A stretch of DNA of 64,000 bases from Aminobacter carboxidus. GTDB lineage: Bacteria; Pseudomonadota; Alphaproteobacteria; Rhizobiales; Rhizobiaceae. Shown here piece after piece: positions 56,556 to 64,000 of this stretch (position 1 is its first letter; every line of letters begins with the position of its first letter). The translations under genes and the position numbers were made by a program. The notes below the pieces were generated by a model, which was given only the letters and a program-made list of their open reading frames with translations, made no database searches and had not been told where the DNA came from. The DNA lies in NCBI RefSeq assembly GCF_014863355.1, contig NZ_JACZEP010000001.1, forward strand, positions 868,001 through 932,000, given 5' to 3'.

Positions 56556-57794
56556 TCAGGCTGTGCGCAAAGCCATGGCTTGCTGGTGGCGGGCTTCAAG
56601 AGCGATCGAACCCCAGATCAGGCCGAGCAGCAGGTAGAAGTGGCGCCAGTGGTCGGTGTCGATGACAGTGCCAAGCGCGATATGGCCGAGGAAAACGACA
56701 TAGGCCGACAGCAGATAGGGCTGCCACGGCCTGTCGCGCAGCAGGATGCGGAACCCGGCAGCGACAGTCCAGACGATCAGCGTCAGGTAGCTGGCAAAGC
56801 CAAGCCAGCCATAGTCCATCAGCGTCTTGAGCCAGATGTTGTGGGTGTCCTCGCCATAGATCTGGCCGAACACCAGGGGGCCGATGCCGAAAGGTTTCTC
56901 CGTTGCCAGAAGGAAACCGATGGCGTAACGGGCGAAGCGGCCAAGGCGCGCGCCGTCATAATCCTGCACGAGTTGGGCACGCGTGGTGAACAGTTCGGCG
57001 ATACTCGGGATCTGCAGGACGATCAGCAGCGCCACGGTCAACAGCGCGACAGCCGCGATGCTCATCACCACGATCCGCAGTCGGAACCTGCCGCTGTCGC
57101 TCTGCAGGAACAGGAAACCGGTGAGCAGGATCGCCGAGGCGCCGAACAAGCCCCAGGCACCGCGCGAGAACGACAAGAAGATGCCGCCGGTGACGATGAG
57201 CAGCGGTACGGCATAGATCGCCATCTTGAGCGGGTTGCCGGTCAGCACACGGTAAAGCAGGTAGATGCCGGGCAAGGTGAGGAACGGGCCGAAGACGTTC
57301 GGATCCTGGAAGGCGCCGGCGGCGCGGCCGAATTTGGTAAACATCTCGGCGCCCGGCACCGCTCCGAAATAGCCAAGGATGCCGAGTACGGAAGTGAAGA
57401 CCGCGGATGTCACCCAGGCCAGGAAGATGACCCTGAACAATCTGGGGTCGGCCTCGGTGACCGCGGCGAAGAAGATCGCGGTGAAGCCGAGAAACAGCGA
57501 CACCGCCAGATAGAGTGGGGTGTTCATCAGGTCCGCCATCTGCGTCATCGCAAGCATGCCGCCGATGTTGAACGCCACGATCAGCACGACCAGCGGGGTG
57601 ATGGCGCTTGAAATGCGCAGGCCGAAGAGCGACCACACGGCGATCAGCCCGGCCATGTAGAGTTCGTAAGGTGCGGGCTCGCGGATGACGAAGCCCGACA
57701 GCAGCACGCCCAGCGCGATGGCACCGGTGGAAATGAGCCCGATCAGCTTGGCGTTGATCGCGGCTCGCGGCAGCTCATAGGTGATCGTGCTCAA
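56556..57794 (-). CDS. O-antigen ligase/polymerase (Wzy/WaaL-like) family protein
   Basis: 412 residues from a TTG whose last bases overlap the stop of the sugar transferase gene (TTGA); the same frame stays open upstream inside that gene but out of its frame. About 11-12 membrane helices. The Wzy_C region shows FLSFSRGAWGLFGASAILLTG and the large periplasmic loop ends EDTHNIWLKTLMDYGWLGFASYLTL, with the conserved histidine. It polymerises or ligates polysaccharide repeat units at the periplasmic side of the inner membrane. Confidence 0.88.
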   Translation of the reverse strand: MSTITYELPRAAINAKLIGLISTGAIALGVLLSGFVIREPAPYELYMAGLIAVWSLFGLRISSAITPLVVLIVAFNIGGMLAMTQMADLMNTPLYLAVSLFLGFTAIFFAAVTEADPRLFRVIFLAWVTSAVFTSVLGILGYFGAVPGAEMFTKFGRAAGAFQDPNVFGPFLTLPGIYLLYRVLTGNPLKMAIYAVPLLIVTGGIFLSFSRGAWGLFGASAILLTGFLFLQSDSGRFRLRIVVMSIAAVALLTVALLIVLQIPSIAELFTTRAQLVQDYDGARLGRFARYAIGFLLATEKPFGIGPLVFGQIYGEDTHNIWLKTLMDYGWLGFASYLTLIVWTVAAGFRILLRDRPWQPYLLSAYVVFLGHIALGTVIDTDHWRHFYLLLGLIWGSIALEARHQQAMALRTA

Positions 57795-59326
57795 TAGGCG
57801 TTTTCCGTGTCGAGCAGGCGGATCGGCGTCAGGAACAGGATCTTGATGTCGAACCAGAGCGACCAGTTCTCGATGTAATAGAGGTCGAACTCGGTGCGCT
57901 TGCGGATCTTCTCGTCGGTGTCCATCTCGCCACGCCAACCGTTGATCTGAGCCCAGCCGGTGACGCCGGGCTTGACCTTGTGGCGGGCGAAGTAGCCATC
58001 GACCACTTCGTTGTAGAGCAGGTTGTGTGATTGGGCCGCGATCGCATGCGGGCGCGGGCCGACCAGCGACAGGCTGCCGAACAGCGAATTGAAGAACTGC
58101 GGCAGCTCGTCGATCGAGGTCTTGCGGATGATACGGCCGACGCGGGTGACGCGCGGGTCGTTCTTGGTCACGGTCTTTTTCGCCGATGGGTCGGACAGCT
58201 CGGTGAACATCGAGCGGAACTTGTAGACCTCGATCACCTCGTTGTTGAAGCCGTGGCGCTTCTGCTTGAACAACACCGGGCCTTTGCTGTCGAGCTTGAT
58301 GGCGATCGCAGTCGCCAGCATCACAGGCGAAAAGACGATGATGCCGAGCAGGCTGAAGATGATGTCGAAGGCGCGCTTGGCGACCGAGTCCCAGTCGTTG
58401 ATCGGCTTGTCGAAGATGTCGAGCATCGGCACGGCGCCGATGTAGGAATAAGAGCGCGGCCGGAATTGCAGCTGGTTGGAATGTGCCGACAGGCGGATGT
58501 CGACAGGCAGGACCCACAGCTTCTTGAGCAACTGCAGCACCCGGGTTTCGGCGGTCAGCGGCAGCGACACGATCAGCATGTCGATGCGTGCAATGCGCGC
58601 GAATTCCAGCAGCTCGGAGACGGTGCCGAGCTTGGGATAGCCGGCGACGATCGGCGGCGAACGCCTGTCGTCACGGTCGTCGAAGATGCCGCAGATGCGT
58701 ATATCGTTGTAGGGTTGCTGTTCAATGGAGCGGATCAGCACCTCGGCGGCCTTGCCGCCACCGACGATGACCGCCCGTCGTTCCATGCGCCCGTTGCGGG
58801 CCCAGCGCCGGATGACGCGCGCCATGATCAGGCGCTGGCAAACCAGCAGCGCCAGCCCAACAACGAACCAGCCGCCGAACAGCAGTCGCGAAAACTCCGC
58901 CGAAACCTTCATGAAGAAGGCGGTGACCGCCATCAGGGCGAAGGTGGTCGCCCAGCACAGCGCCATCCGTCCCAGCGAGACGCCCGGCCGCATCAGCGAT
59001 TGCAGCTGGTAGCAGTCCATGATTTCGAAAAAGACGATCGCAGCCGCAGCGGCGGCCAGAATGACAAGCGGGTATTGCCAGCTGAGGTGACCGAGGAAAC
59101 CGACGTGATAGGCGTAGAGCACCAGGCCCGTGACAAACAGCATGGCGAATTCGGTCAGGCGCAGGATGCCGCTGAGCATGACAGGGGACATGGTGTCGCG
59201 ACGGTACTGAGCGGCCACCTCTTGCGCGACGCTGCTCAGCTTGGCCTTGTCCGACGGCTTGCTGTCGCCATCAGCCGCCTTGACGGCTTCCGGGGTGAAG
59301 CGGCGCTTTGGGTCGAAATTGTTCAT
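57791..59326 (-). CDS. Undecaprenyl-phosphate sugar phosphotransferase (WcaJ/WbaP-type)
   Basis: 511 residues. It adds the first sugar-1-phosphate to undecaprenyl phosphate to start exopolysaccharide repeat units. The N-terminal half has four to five membrane helices and a nucleotide-binding-like domain (RRAVIVGGGKAAEVLIRSIE). The C-terminal bacterial sugar transferase domain shows KRAFDIIFSLLGIIVFSPVML, GPVLFKQKRHGFNNEVIEVYKFRSM, DELPQFFNSLFGSLSLVGPRPHA and GVTGWAQINGWRGEMDT. The sugar (glucose or galactose) cannot be decided. It overlaps the ligase gene. Confidence 0.94.
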   Translation of the reverse strand: MNNFDPKRRFTPEAVKAADGDSKPSDKAKLSSVAQEVAAQYRRDTMSPVMLSGILRLTEFAMLFVTGLVLYAYHVGFLGHLSWQYPLVILAAAAAAIVFFEIMDCYQLQSLMRPGVSLGRMALCWATTFALMAVTAFFMKVSAEFSRLLFGGWFVVGLALLVCQRLIMARVIRRWARNGRMERRAVIVGGGKAAEVLIRSIEQQPYNDIRICGIFDDRDDRRSPPIVAGYPKLGTVSELLEFARIARIDMLIVSLPLTAETRVLQLLKKLWVLPVDIRLSAHSNQLQFRPRSYSYIGAVPMLDIFDKPINDWDSVAKRAFDIIFSLLGIIVFSPVMLATAIAIKLDSKGPVLFKQKRHGFNNEVIEVYKFRSMFTELSDPSAKKTVTKNDPRVTRVGRIIRKTSIDELPQFFNSLFGSLSLVGPRPHAIAAQSHNLLYNEVVDGYFARHKVKPGVTGWAQINGWRGEMDTDEKIRKRTEFDLYYIENWSLWFDIKILFLTPIRLLDTENAY

Positions 59327-59423
59327 CGTCGTCGATCTGTTGGCCGGTCGCCCGATTGCCAGATTGACATATCAAAGATGAGCTAAGAAACCCTTGAACA
59401 AGAAAATTGTCTCGTAGCGCAGT

Positions 59424-60575
59424 TCAGGCGCGACGCGACGGCAAGGCGGAGAAGTATGCTTTCTCGACTTCGCGAGCCATCACTTCGACGCCGAAACGCG
59501 CTTTCAGTTCAATGATATCAGGCATTGCTGCGGCATAGCTTGCCGGCGACTGGAAGGCCTCGATCATCTTAAGGCTTATTTCACCAGAATCCGGATTTAC
59601 CAGAGCAAGCGATTGGGCCCCGAGGATTTCGGGGATGCCGCCAACTGACGTCGCGACGATTGGCTTGCCGGCGGCAAGCGTCTCAAGAACGATGTAGGGC
59701 ATCGCCTCGGCACGCGACGGCACGACAACGAAGCGGGCAAGGGCAAAAGCCTGTCGCGCCGGCATTGGCGTCAGAAAGCGGACATTGCCGACCAGTTCGA
59801 GCCTTTTGACCTGCGCGTGGTAACGCGGCAGGTCATCGCCATCACCGACCATCACTGCGGTGACGTCGCGGTCGAGCTTTTGCCGCGCCGCGTCTAACGC
59901 GTCGATGAACAGGTCGGGACCCTTCAGGTCGCGCATCATGCCGATATAGAGAAAGTCGGCAGCGTCAGGCTGGGCTGCCACCGGTTCGAATTCCGCGTCG
60001 CTGAGGCCGTTATAGACCAGGCTGTTGGGGACGCGTGGCTTGCCGACCTTGCGGATGAAGGTGCGGCGCTCGTAGTCGGAGACGAAAAGCAGATGATCGG
60101 TGAAGTGCTCCATCAGGCGTTCAAGCCCGAAGAACAGCTTTCCGGTCATCGTCTTTTCGTCATAGTGCAGCGAGCCGCCATGCGGCGAGTAGAGGCGGGC
60201 CACGCAATACCTTGAAACCCGCAACAGTGAGCCGAACGCACGCGCATAAGCACCACCTTTGGCGCCATGCCCGTGCAGCACGTCCGGCCGCAATTCCTTG
60301 ATGATCTTGTAGGTGCGCCAGCCATCGGCAATGTCGCCGGGGCCGATATGGCGCTGCATCGACGTGCGCCTGATACCAAGCGCCAGCATTGGCCGGATCG
60401 CCTCGAACAGGCGCTCCTCATGCTCGCCGCCGGTGGTCGAGTCGCAAATGATTCCGACCTGGTGGCCGGCAGCCACCTGGGCCTCTGTCAGGTCGCGCAC
60501 ATGCCTGAAGATGCCGCCGACCGGCGACCTGAAGCAGTGGACAATCCTGAGTTGGCGGGGCGGGGTCTGCTGCAC
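59424..60575 (-). CDS. Glycosyltransferase family 4
   Basis: 383 residues from a GTG (MQQTPPRQLRIVH). GT-B fold: the N-terminal acceptor domain has CFRSPVGGIFRHVRDL and DVLHGHGAKGGAYAR. The C-terminal donor domain has FLYIGMMRDLKGPDLFIDAL, VPSRAEAMPYIVLETLAAGKPIVATSVGGIPEI, with the EAxPxVxLE pattern of GT4 enzymes. It adds a sugar to the lipid-linked repeat unit at the cytoplasmic face. It starts seven bases after the export lipoprotein gene, so the two are co-transcribed. Confidence 0.93.
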   Translation of the reverse strand: MQQTPPRQLRIVHCFRSPVGGIFRHVRDLTEAQVAAGHQVGIICDSTTGGEHEERLFEAIRPMLALGIRRTSMQRHIGPGDIADGWRTYKIIKELRPDVLHGHGAKGGAYARAFGSLLRVSRYCVARLYSPHGGSLHYDEKTMTGKLFFGLERLMEHFTDHLLFVSDYERRTFIRKVGKPRVPNSLVYNGLSDAEFEPVAAQPDAADFLYIGMMRDLKGPDLFIDALDAARQKLDRDVTAVMVGDGDDLPRYHAQVKRLELVGNVRFLTPMPARQAFALARFVVVPSRAEAMPYIVLETLAAGKPIVATSVGGIPEILGAQSLALVNPDSGEISLKMIEAFQSPASYAAAMPDIIELKARFGVEVMAREVEKAYFSALPSRRA

Positions 60576-60581
60576 GGCGAC

Positions 60582-61148
60582 TCAGAACAGCCGCTCGCGG
60601 ACGTAGATCGTGTCGCCGGGCAAAAGCGGGTCGGTCGTCAGCACGCGCCCGGTCATCACCTTGCCGTTGATGTCGCGGGTGATGTCGACATTGCCCTGGT
60701 TGGCGCGGGCGCTGTAGCCGCCGGCCATTGCCACCGCCTTCTGCACGGTCAGGCCGGGGACATATGAATATTGCCCGGCAGCACCCACTTCACCCATGAC
60801 GAAGATCGGCCGATAGCGATCGATCTCGACCGAAACGTCGGGGTCGCGCAGGTAGCCCTGGCGCAGCTTGGCGGCGAGTGCTTTTTCGACTTCCTGCGCG
60901 GTGGAGCCGCGCGCCGGCACGCCACCGACGAGCGGGAAGGAGATGTAGCCCGACTGGTCGACGCTGTAGGTGTTGGTCAGGCCTTCCTGCTCGAAGACGG
61001 TGACCCGGATGCGGTCGCCGGCGCCGAGACGGTAGGGCTGGTCGAGCACTTCATGAAAGGCGGCAGGCGCTGGGCGATAGCTCGAGCAGCCGCTGACGAC
61101 CAGCATGGCTGCGAGAAGCGCATGGCAAAGGGGAAGGGAGCTTTTCAT
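60582..61148 (-). CDS. Polysaccharide export outer membrane lipoprotein (Wza/ExoF-like, short form)
   Basis: 188 residues from the ATG at 61148; a GTG at 61160 is an alternative. Lipobox VSGC gives a lipoprotein. The poly_export (SLBB-associated) domain reads YRLGAGDRIRVTVFEQEGLTNTYSVDQSGYISFPLVGGVPARGSTAQEVEKALAAKL. One SLBB-like segment follows (FVMGEVGAAGQYSYVPGLTVQKAVAMAGGY). It is much shorter than E. coli Wza (379 residues), like the short rhizobial export proteins. Divergent from the Wzc-like gene. Confidence 0.9.
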   Translation of the reverse strand: MKSSLPLCHALLAAMLVVSGCSSYRPAPAAFHEVLDQPYRLGAGDRIRVTVFEQEGLTNTYSVDQSGYISFPLVGGVPARGSTAQEVEKALAAKLRQGYLRDPDVSVEIDRYRPIFVMGEVGAAGQYSYVPGLTVQKAVAMAGGYSARANQGNVDITRDINGKVMTGRVLTTDPLLPGDTIYVRERLF

Positions 61149-61349
61149 TTCGGCAGACACACCTTCGACTGCTTGCCGCCACGCAGCGGAATATCGGTTC
61201 GCGACAGTTATCGACTTGTTAGGGTTAATGCCCGGTAAAGGACACGCTCATCTTGCGAGGCTGAGGTTGTATCTCGCGCGGCGATGTTAACGCATGGGTT
61301 ACCATGTTTGTTTACCATGCAGTCTGCTCAGCCTCGGAGTAGGAACTGC

Positions 61350-63569
61350 ATGTCTGGCGTCCAATCCACTGCCGGTGATGTCGATGTCGATCTGCGCCAG
61401 CTCTTCGCCAGTCTTGCGAGGAACTGGCTGCGCCTGGTGTTGTTTTCGGTTGCCGTCACCGCTCTTGCCTTCGTGCTGGCCTCGCTGGCGACGCCGCAAT
61501 ACCGCGCCGAGACCCGACTTTTGATCGAAACGCGCGAGTCGGTCTTCACGCGACCCGACGGCAGCGGCGAGAATGAGCGGCCCATCCTCGACGAGGAGGG
61601 CGTGACGAGCCAGGTCGAGGTCATCGGTTCGACCGATATCCTCAAGCAGGTTGCCAAGAAACTCGATCTGGCCAGCTTGCCGGAATTCGATGCCGCTTCG
61701 GAAATGTCGACGATTTCGCGTCTCCTGGTCATTGCCGGGCTCAAGAGCGATCCAAGCGAATTGCCGCCCGAGGAGCGCGTGCTCAAGGCGTTTCGCGAAA
61801 AACTCACCGTCTACCGGGTCGAGAAATCGCGCGTCATCGTCATCCAATTCTCCTCGGCCGATCCCAGGCTCGCCGCAGCCGTGCCGAATGCGATCGCCGA
61901 GGCCTATCTCGATTTCCAGCGCGGCTCCAAACTTGAGTCGAGCACCGAGGCGACGGATTGGCTGAAGCCCGAGATCGCCGACCTGAACAAGCGCGTCAAG
62001 GATGCCGAGGCGAAGGTCGCCAGCTTCCGCTCGCAGTCCGACCTGCTCGTCGGGCAGAACAATTCCGCGCTCGCCACCCAGCAGCTGTCCGAACTCTCCA
62101 GCGAGCTGTCGCGTGTCCGTGCCAGCCGTTCGGCGGCCGAAGCGACAGCCCAGAGCGTGCGCCAGGCATTGAAGGGTGGCGGTTCGATCGACGCCATTCC
62201 CGAGGTGCTGTCGTCGGGTCTCATCCAGCGCCTGCGTGAGCGCCAGATCCAGCTACGCACCGACATCGCCGATCTTTCGACCACGCTGCTGCCCAATCAT
62301 CCCCGCATCAAGGCGCTGAATTCGCAACTCTCTGACCTCGACGCGCAAATCCGCTCGGAGGCTGAAAAGGTTCTTGTTGGATTGGTCAACGAGGCCAGCA
62401 ACGCCGACCTTCGCGAAAAGCAGCTTGTCGCCGACCTCAACAGGCTGAAGGTGGAATCAGGACGCGTATCGGAAGAAGAGGTCGAACTGCGGGCTCTCGA
62501 GCGCGAGGCCGCTGCACAGCGAGCGCTGCTTGAATCCTATCTCACCCGCTACCGTGAGGCCGCGTCGCGTCAGGACCGCAACTATCTGCCGGTCGACGCG
62601 CGGGTGTTCTCGACCGCGATCGTGCCCTCCGAATCCTATTTCCCGAAGATCATCCCGATTGTCGGCGCTGCCTTTGTCAGCTCGCTACTCGTGATGGCGA
62701 TCTTCACGCTGCTGAAGGAGCTGTTCTCCGGCCGCGCCATGCGGCCTGCAGCCGGCGCGCGCGTCACGCCAGTCGAGCAGGTGGCGATGCCGGTGCGCCG
62801 CGCCGCAAACTTGCCGGAAGAAGACGCGCCTCAGGCGTGGGTCGAAGAGCAAGAGCCTGCACTTGCTGTGCCGCTCGCCGACGACGATGGCGAGCCGCTG
62901 ATGTTGGTCGATGCGCAAGATTACGTGGCTGCCGCAGAGCAGCCAGCCTTGGAAGCTGCGCCTGCGCCGACGCATGGCGGTATCAGCATCGAAACTGCCG
63001 CCGAGAAACTCATCGCCGGCGGCGCTGCCCGTGCCATTTTCGTGTCGCCAGAAGGCGATGACGCTGCAGCGACCGCGGTGCTGGTTGCCCGCGAGGTCGC
63101 CGATTCTGGTCTGCGGGTGCTGCTGCTCGATCTGACGGCCTCAGGTGCTGCGGCAGGGCCGATGCTCGACGGTGGCCGCTATCCCGGCATCACCAACCTT
63201 CTGGCTTCCGAAGCCCAGTTCACCGATGTCATCCGTGCCGACCACTATTCGGATTGCGATGTCATGCCGGTGGGCACTGCAGATCCGGCGCGCGCCATGC
63301 GTGCCGCCGATCGTCTGCCGATCATCATGGAATCGCTGACGACCGCCTATGATCTCGTCGTCGTTGAATGTGGGCCAGCCGATGCCGGCGAAATCAGGCG
63401 TCTTGTCGGCGATGGCACCGAGGTGCTGGTCAGCTTCCTCCACCACGACGACGAGATTGCCTATGTCGCCGATGGCCTGCGTGCCGGTGGCTATGAGGAC
63501 GTCATCTTGGTGACCCCGGTAGGCCACCACTTGCCGACGACGCCGCAACCGACGCGGTCGGCTGCCTGA
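61350..63569 (+). CDS. Wzc-like chain-length determinant protein with degenerate kinase domain
   Basis: 739 residues from the ATG at 61350, preceded by AGGA; the open frame upstream to 61284 is not needed. The Wzz domain has one membrane helix at about 26-46, the RAETRLLIETRES strand, a long coiled coil (about 205-420), and the GNVR region ending with the second helix near residues 438-458. The C-terminal cytoplasmic domain has the BY-kinase/ParA layout, but the P-loop reads SPEGDDAAAT (566-575), without the usual Gly-Lys-Ser/Thr. Walker A' reads LLLDLTASG and the end lacks a tyrosine cluster. It probably controls polymer length and export without tyrosine kinase activity. Confidence 0.88.
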   Translation: MSGVQSTAGDVDVDLRQLFASLARNWLRLVLFSVAVTALAFVLASLATPQYRAETRLLIETRESVFTRPDGSGENERPILDEEGVTSQVEVIGSTDILKQVAKKLDLASLPEFDAASEMSTISRLLVIAGLKSDPSELPPEERVLKAFREKLTVYRVEKSRVIVIQFSSADPRLAAAVPNAIAEAYLDFQRGSKLESSTEATDWLKPEIADLNKRVKDAEAKVASFRSQSDLLVGQNNSALATQQLSELSSELSRVRASRSAAEATAQSVRQALKGGGSIDAIPEVLSSGLIQRLRERQIQLRTDIADLSTTLLPNHPRIKALNSQLSDLDAQIRSEAEKVLVGLVNEASNADLREKQLVADLNRLKVESGRVSEEEVELRALEREAAAQRALLESYLTRYREAASRQDRNYLPVDARVFSTAIVPSESYFPKIIPIVGAAFVSSLLVMAIFTLLKELFSGRAMRPAAGARVTPVEQVAMPVRRAANLPEEDAPQAWVEEQEPALAVPLADDDGEPLMLVDAQDYVAAAEQPALEAAPAPTHGGISIETAAEKLIAGGAARAIFVSPEGDDAAATAVLVAREVADSGLRVLLLDLTASGAAAGPMLDGGRYPGITNLLASEAQFTDVIRADHYSDCDVMPVGTADPARAMRAADRLPIIMESLTTAYDLVVVECGPADAGEIRRLVGDGTEVLVSFLHHDDEIAYVADGLRAGGYEDVILVTPVGHHLPTTPQPTRSAA

Positions 63570-63570
63570 G

Positions 63571-63646
63571 GTAGAGCAACTCCAGGAAAAGTGTGCAGCG
63601 GTTTTCCGTCCGGAATTGCGATTCGAAGAAATGCGGAAACGCTCTA
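63571..63646. repeat. Mosaic intergenic repeat (rhizobial type), second example
   Basis: Starts GTAGAGCAACTCC and contains GGAAAAGTGTGCAGCGGTTTTCC, then GTCCGGAATTGCG, and ends AAACGCTCTAG. The outer AGAGC/GCTCT arms and inner GGAAAA/TTTTCC arms pair. It resembles mosaic repeats widespread in rhizobial intergenic DNA and is related in layout to 45301-45400. Confidence 0.6.
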
Positions 63647-64000
63647 GTCGTCTTCGACTGGTACTGCGGCTGGCTTGCCGCGCACACCTGACCGCAATCG
63701 CTTGATCAGCGCCCACATCGTGGCATTGTTCTTGATCGTGCCCTTGGCACGCGACAGCGATTTCAGCCCGAGCGCATAGATGCGTCCCTTGACCGTCAAT
63801 GGCACCAGCACATCGGAATGCAGGATCTCGAGATCGCACCACTGGCGCTTGTAAGGTTCGTCGCCGACGCTGAAATCGTAGATGTCGAAGCCCTGGTCGC
63901 AAGCTTCCGAAATGTTGTCGAAGAACAGGTATTCCCCTGGGCTGGCATAGGCCAACTCGTCGTCTGATATGGCGCCAAACTCGCAGACCAGGCGGTTTCC
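63644..64000 (-). CDS. GNAT-type acetyltransferase (CelD/BioF2-like), C-terminal part, cut by the window edge
   Basis: 118 residues up to the right edge; the N-terminus lies outside. The frame remains open at base 64000, so an internal ATG near 63955 is not the real start. ELAYASPGEYLFFDNISEACDQGFDIYDFSVGDEPYKRQWCD is typical of the Acetyltransf_6/CelD group found in cellulose and exopolysaccharide clusters. It probably modifies a polysaccharide building block, consistent with the neighbouring genes. The C-terminal tail is basic, then acidic (VPVEDD). Confidence 0.8.
   Translation of the reverse strand, partial: GNRLVCEFGAISDDELAYASPGEYLFFDNISEACDQGFDIYDFSVGDEPYKRQWCDLEILHSDVLVPLTVKGRIYALGLKSLSRAKGTIKNNATMWALIKRLRSGVRGKPAAVPVEDD

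Noticed and set aside
57795-58517. N-terminal continuation of the ligase frame upstream of 57794
   Set aside because: It is an out-of-frame reading of the sugar transferase gene; the TTG overlapping that gene's stop gives a normal-length ligase.

Overview
The window looks like chromosomal DNA of a high-GC alphaproteobacterium of the order Rhizobiales, most likely a Mesorhizobium/Aminobacter-type Phyllobacteriaceae member. This rests on established gene order and family content, not on a database search: rnd-MFS-GNAT-aspS, bpt-RDD-hemB, ldtR-ldtP-glyA-nrdR-ribD-ribE-ribH-nusB, and DUF177-plsX-fabH-ihfA-merR. Other support comes from an Asp-rich (non-Cys) HemB, an H+-pyrophosphatase and an AspRS of the nondiscriminating type. 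Almost all of the window is core chromosome; the accessory pieces are small.

Layout: 1-4060 is a catabolic/uptake locus in which a family-5 periplasmic binding protein is flanked by two amidohydrolase-like genes, one of them without the usual HxH metal site. 4061-6250 is a lower-GC islet of orphan genes ending at tRNA-Gln(CUG). 6458-13455 carries a YbhN-type membrane protein, Ppx/GppA plus rlmE, an MFS pump, and an overlapping M48 protease/YjgN pair. 13687-26987 carries guaB, MAPEG, rnd, an MFS protein, GNAT, aspS, a secreted rhizobial protein, parC and an AI-2E family permease. 27033-34391 carries EamA, bpt, RDD, hemB, an enoyl-CoA hydratase-type hydrolase, a small membrane protein and the regulator/cell-wall enzyme pair ldtR-ldtP. 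34571-40500 is one-carbon and riboflavin metabolism (glyA, nrdR, ribD, ribE, ribH, nusB) ending in an MFS gene. 40657-44483 is a complete YehZYXW-type osmoprotectant ABC importer. 45579-52909 carries hppA, bamE, a cytochrome bc1 chaperone, DUF177, plsX, fabH, ihfA and a MerR regulator. 53079-54130 is an orphan gene next to tRNA-Pro(GGG).

54305-56529 is the most unusual stretch. It holds four small secreted DUF1344-type paralogues in tandem on the minus strand, each with its own hairpin terminator. The two youngest copies sit in 417-bp duplicated units of identical length that include a palindromic upstream element.

56556-64000 is an exopolysaccharide locus: an O-antigen ligase/polymerase, an undecaprenyl-phosphate sugar-1-P transferase, a GT4 glycosyltransferase, an outer-membrane export lipoprotein, a Wzc-like chain-length protein whose kinase P-loop is degenerate, and the end of a GNAT-type gene cut by the window edge.

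How it works together: many neighbours overlap by 1-4 bases (ppx/rlmE, ribD/ribE, ribH/nusB/MFS, yehY/X/W, hydratase/DUF6163-like, sugar transferase/ligase), which suggests translational coupling. Most transcription units end in clear intrinsic terminators, listed below. Functional names come from sequence motifs and family knowledge; no searches were run.
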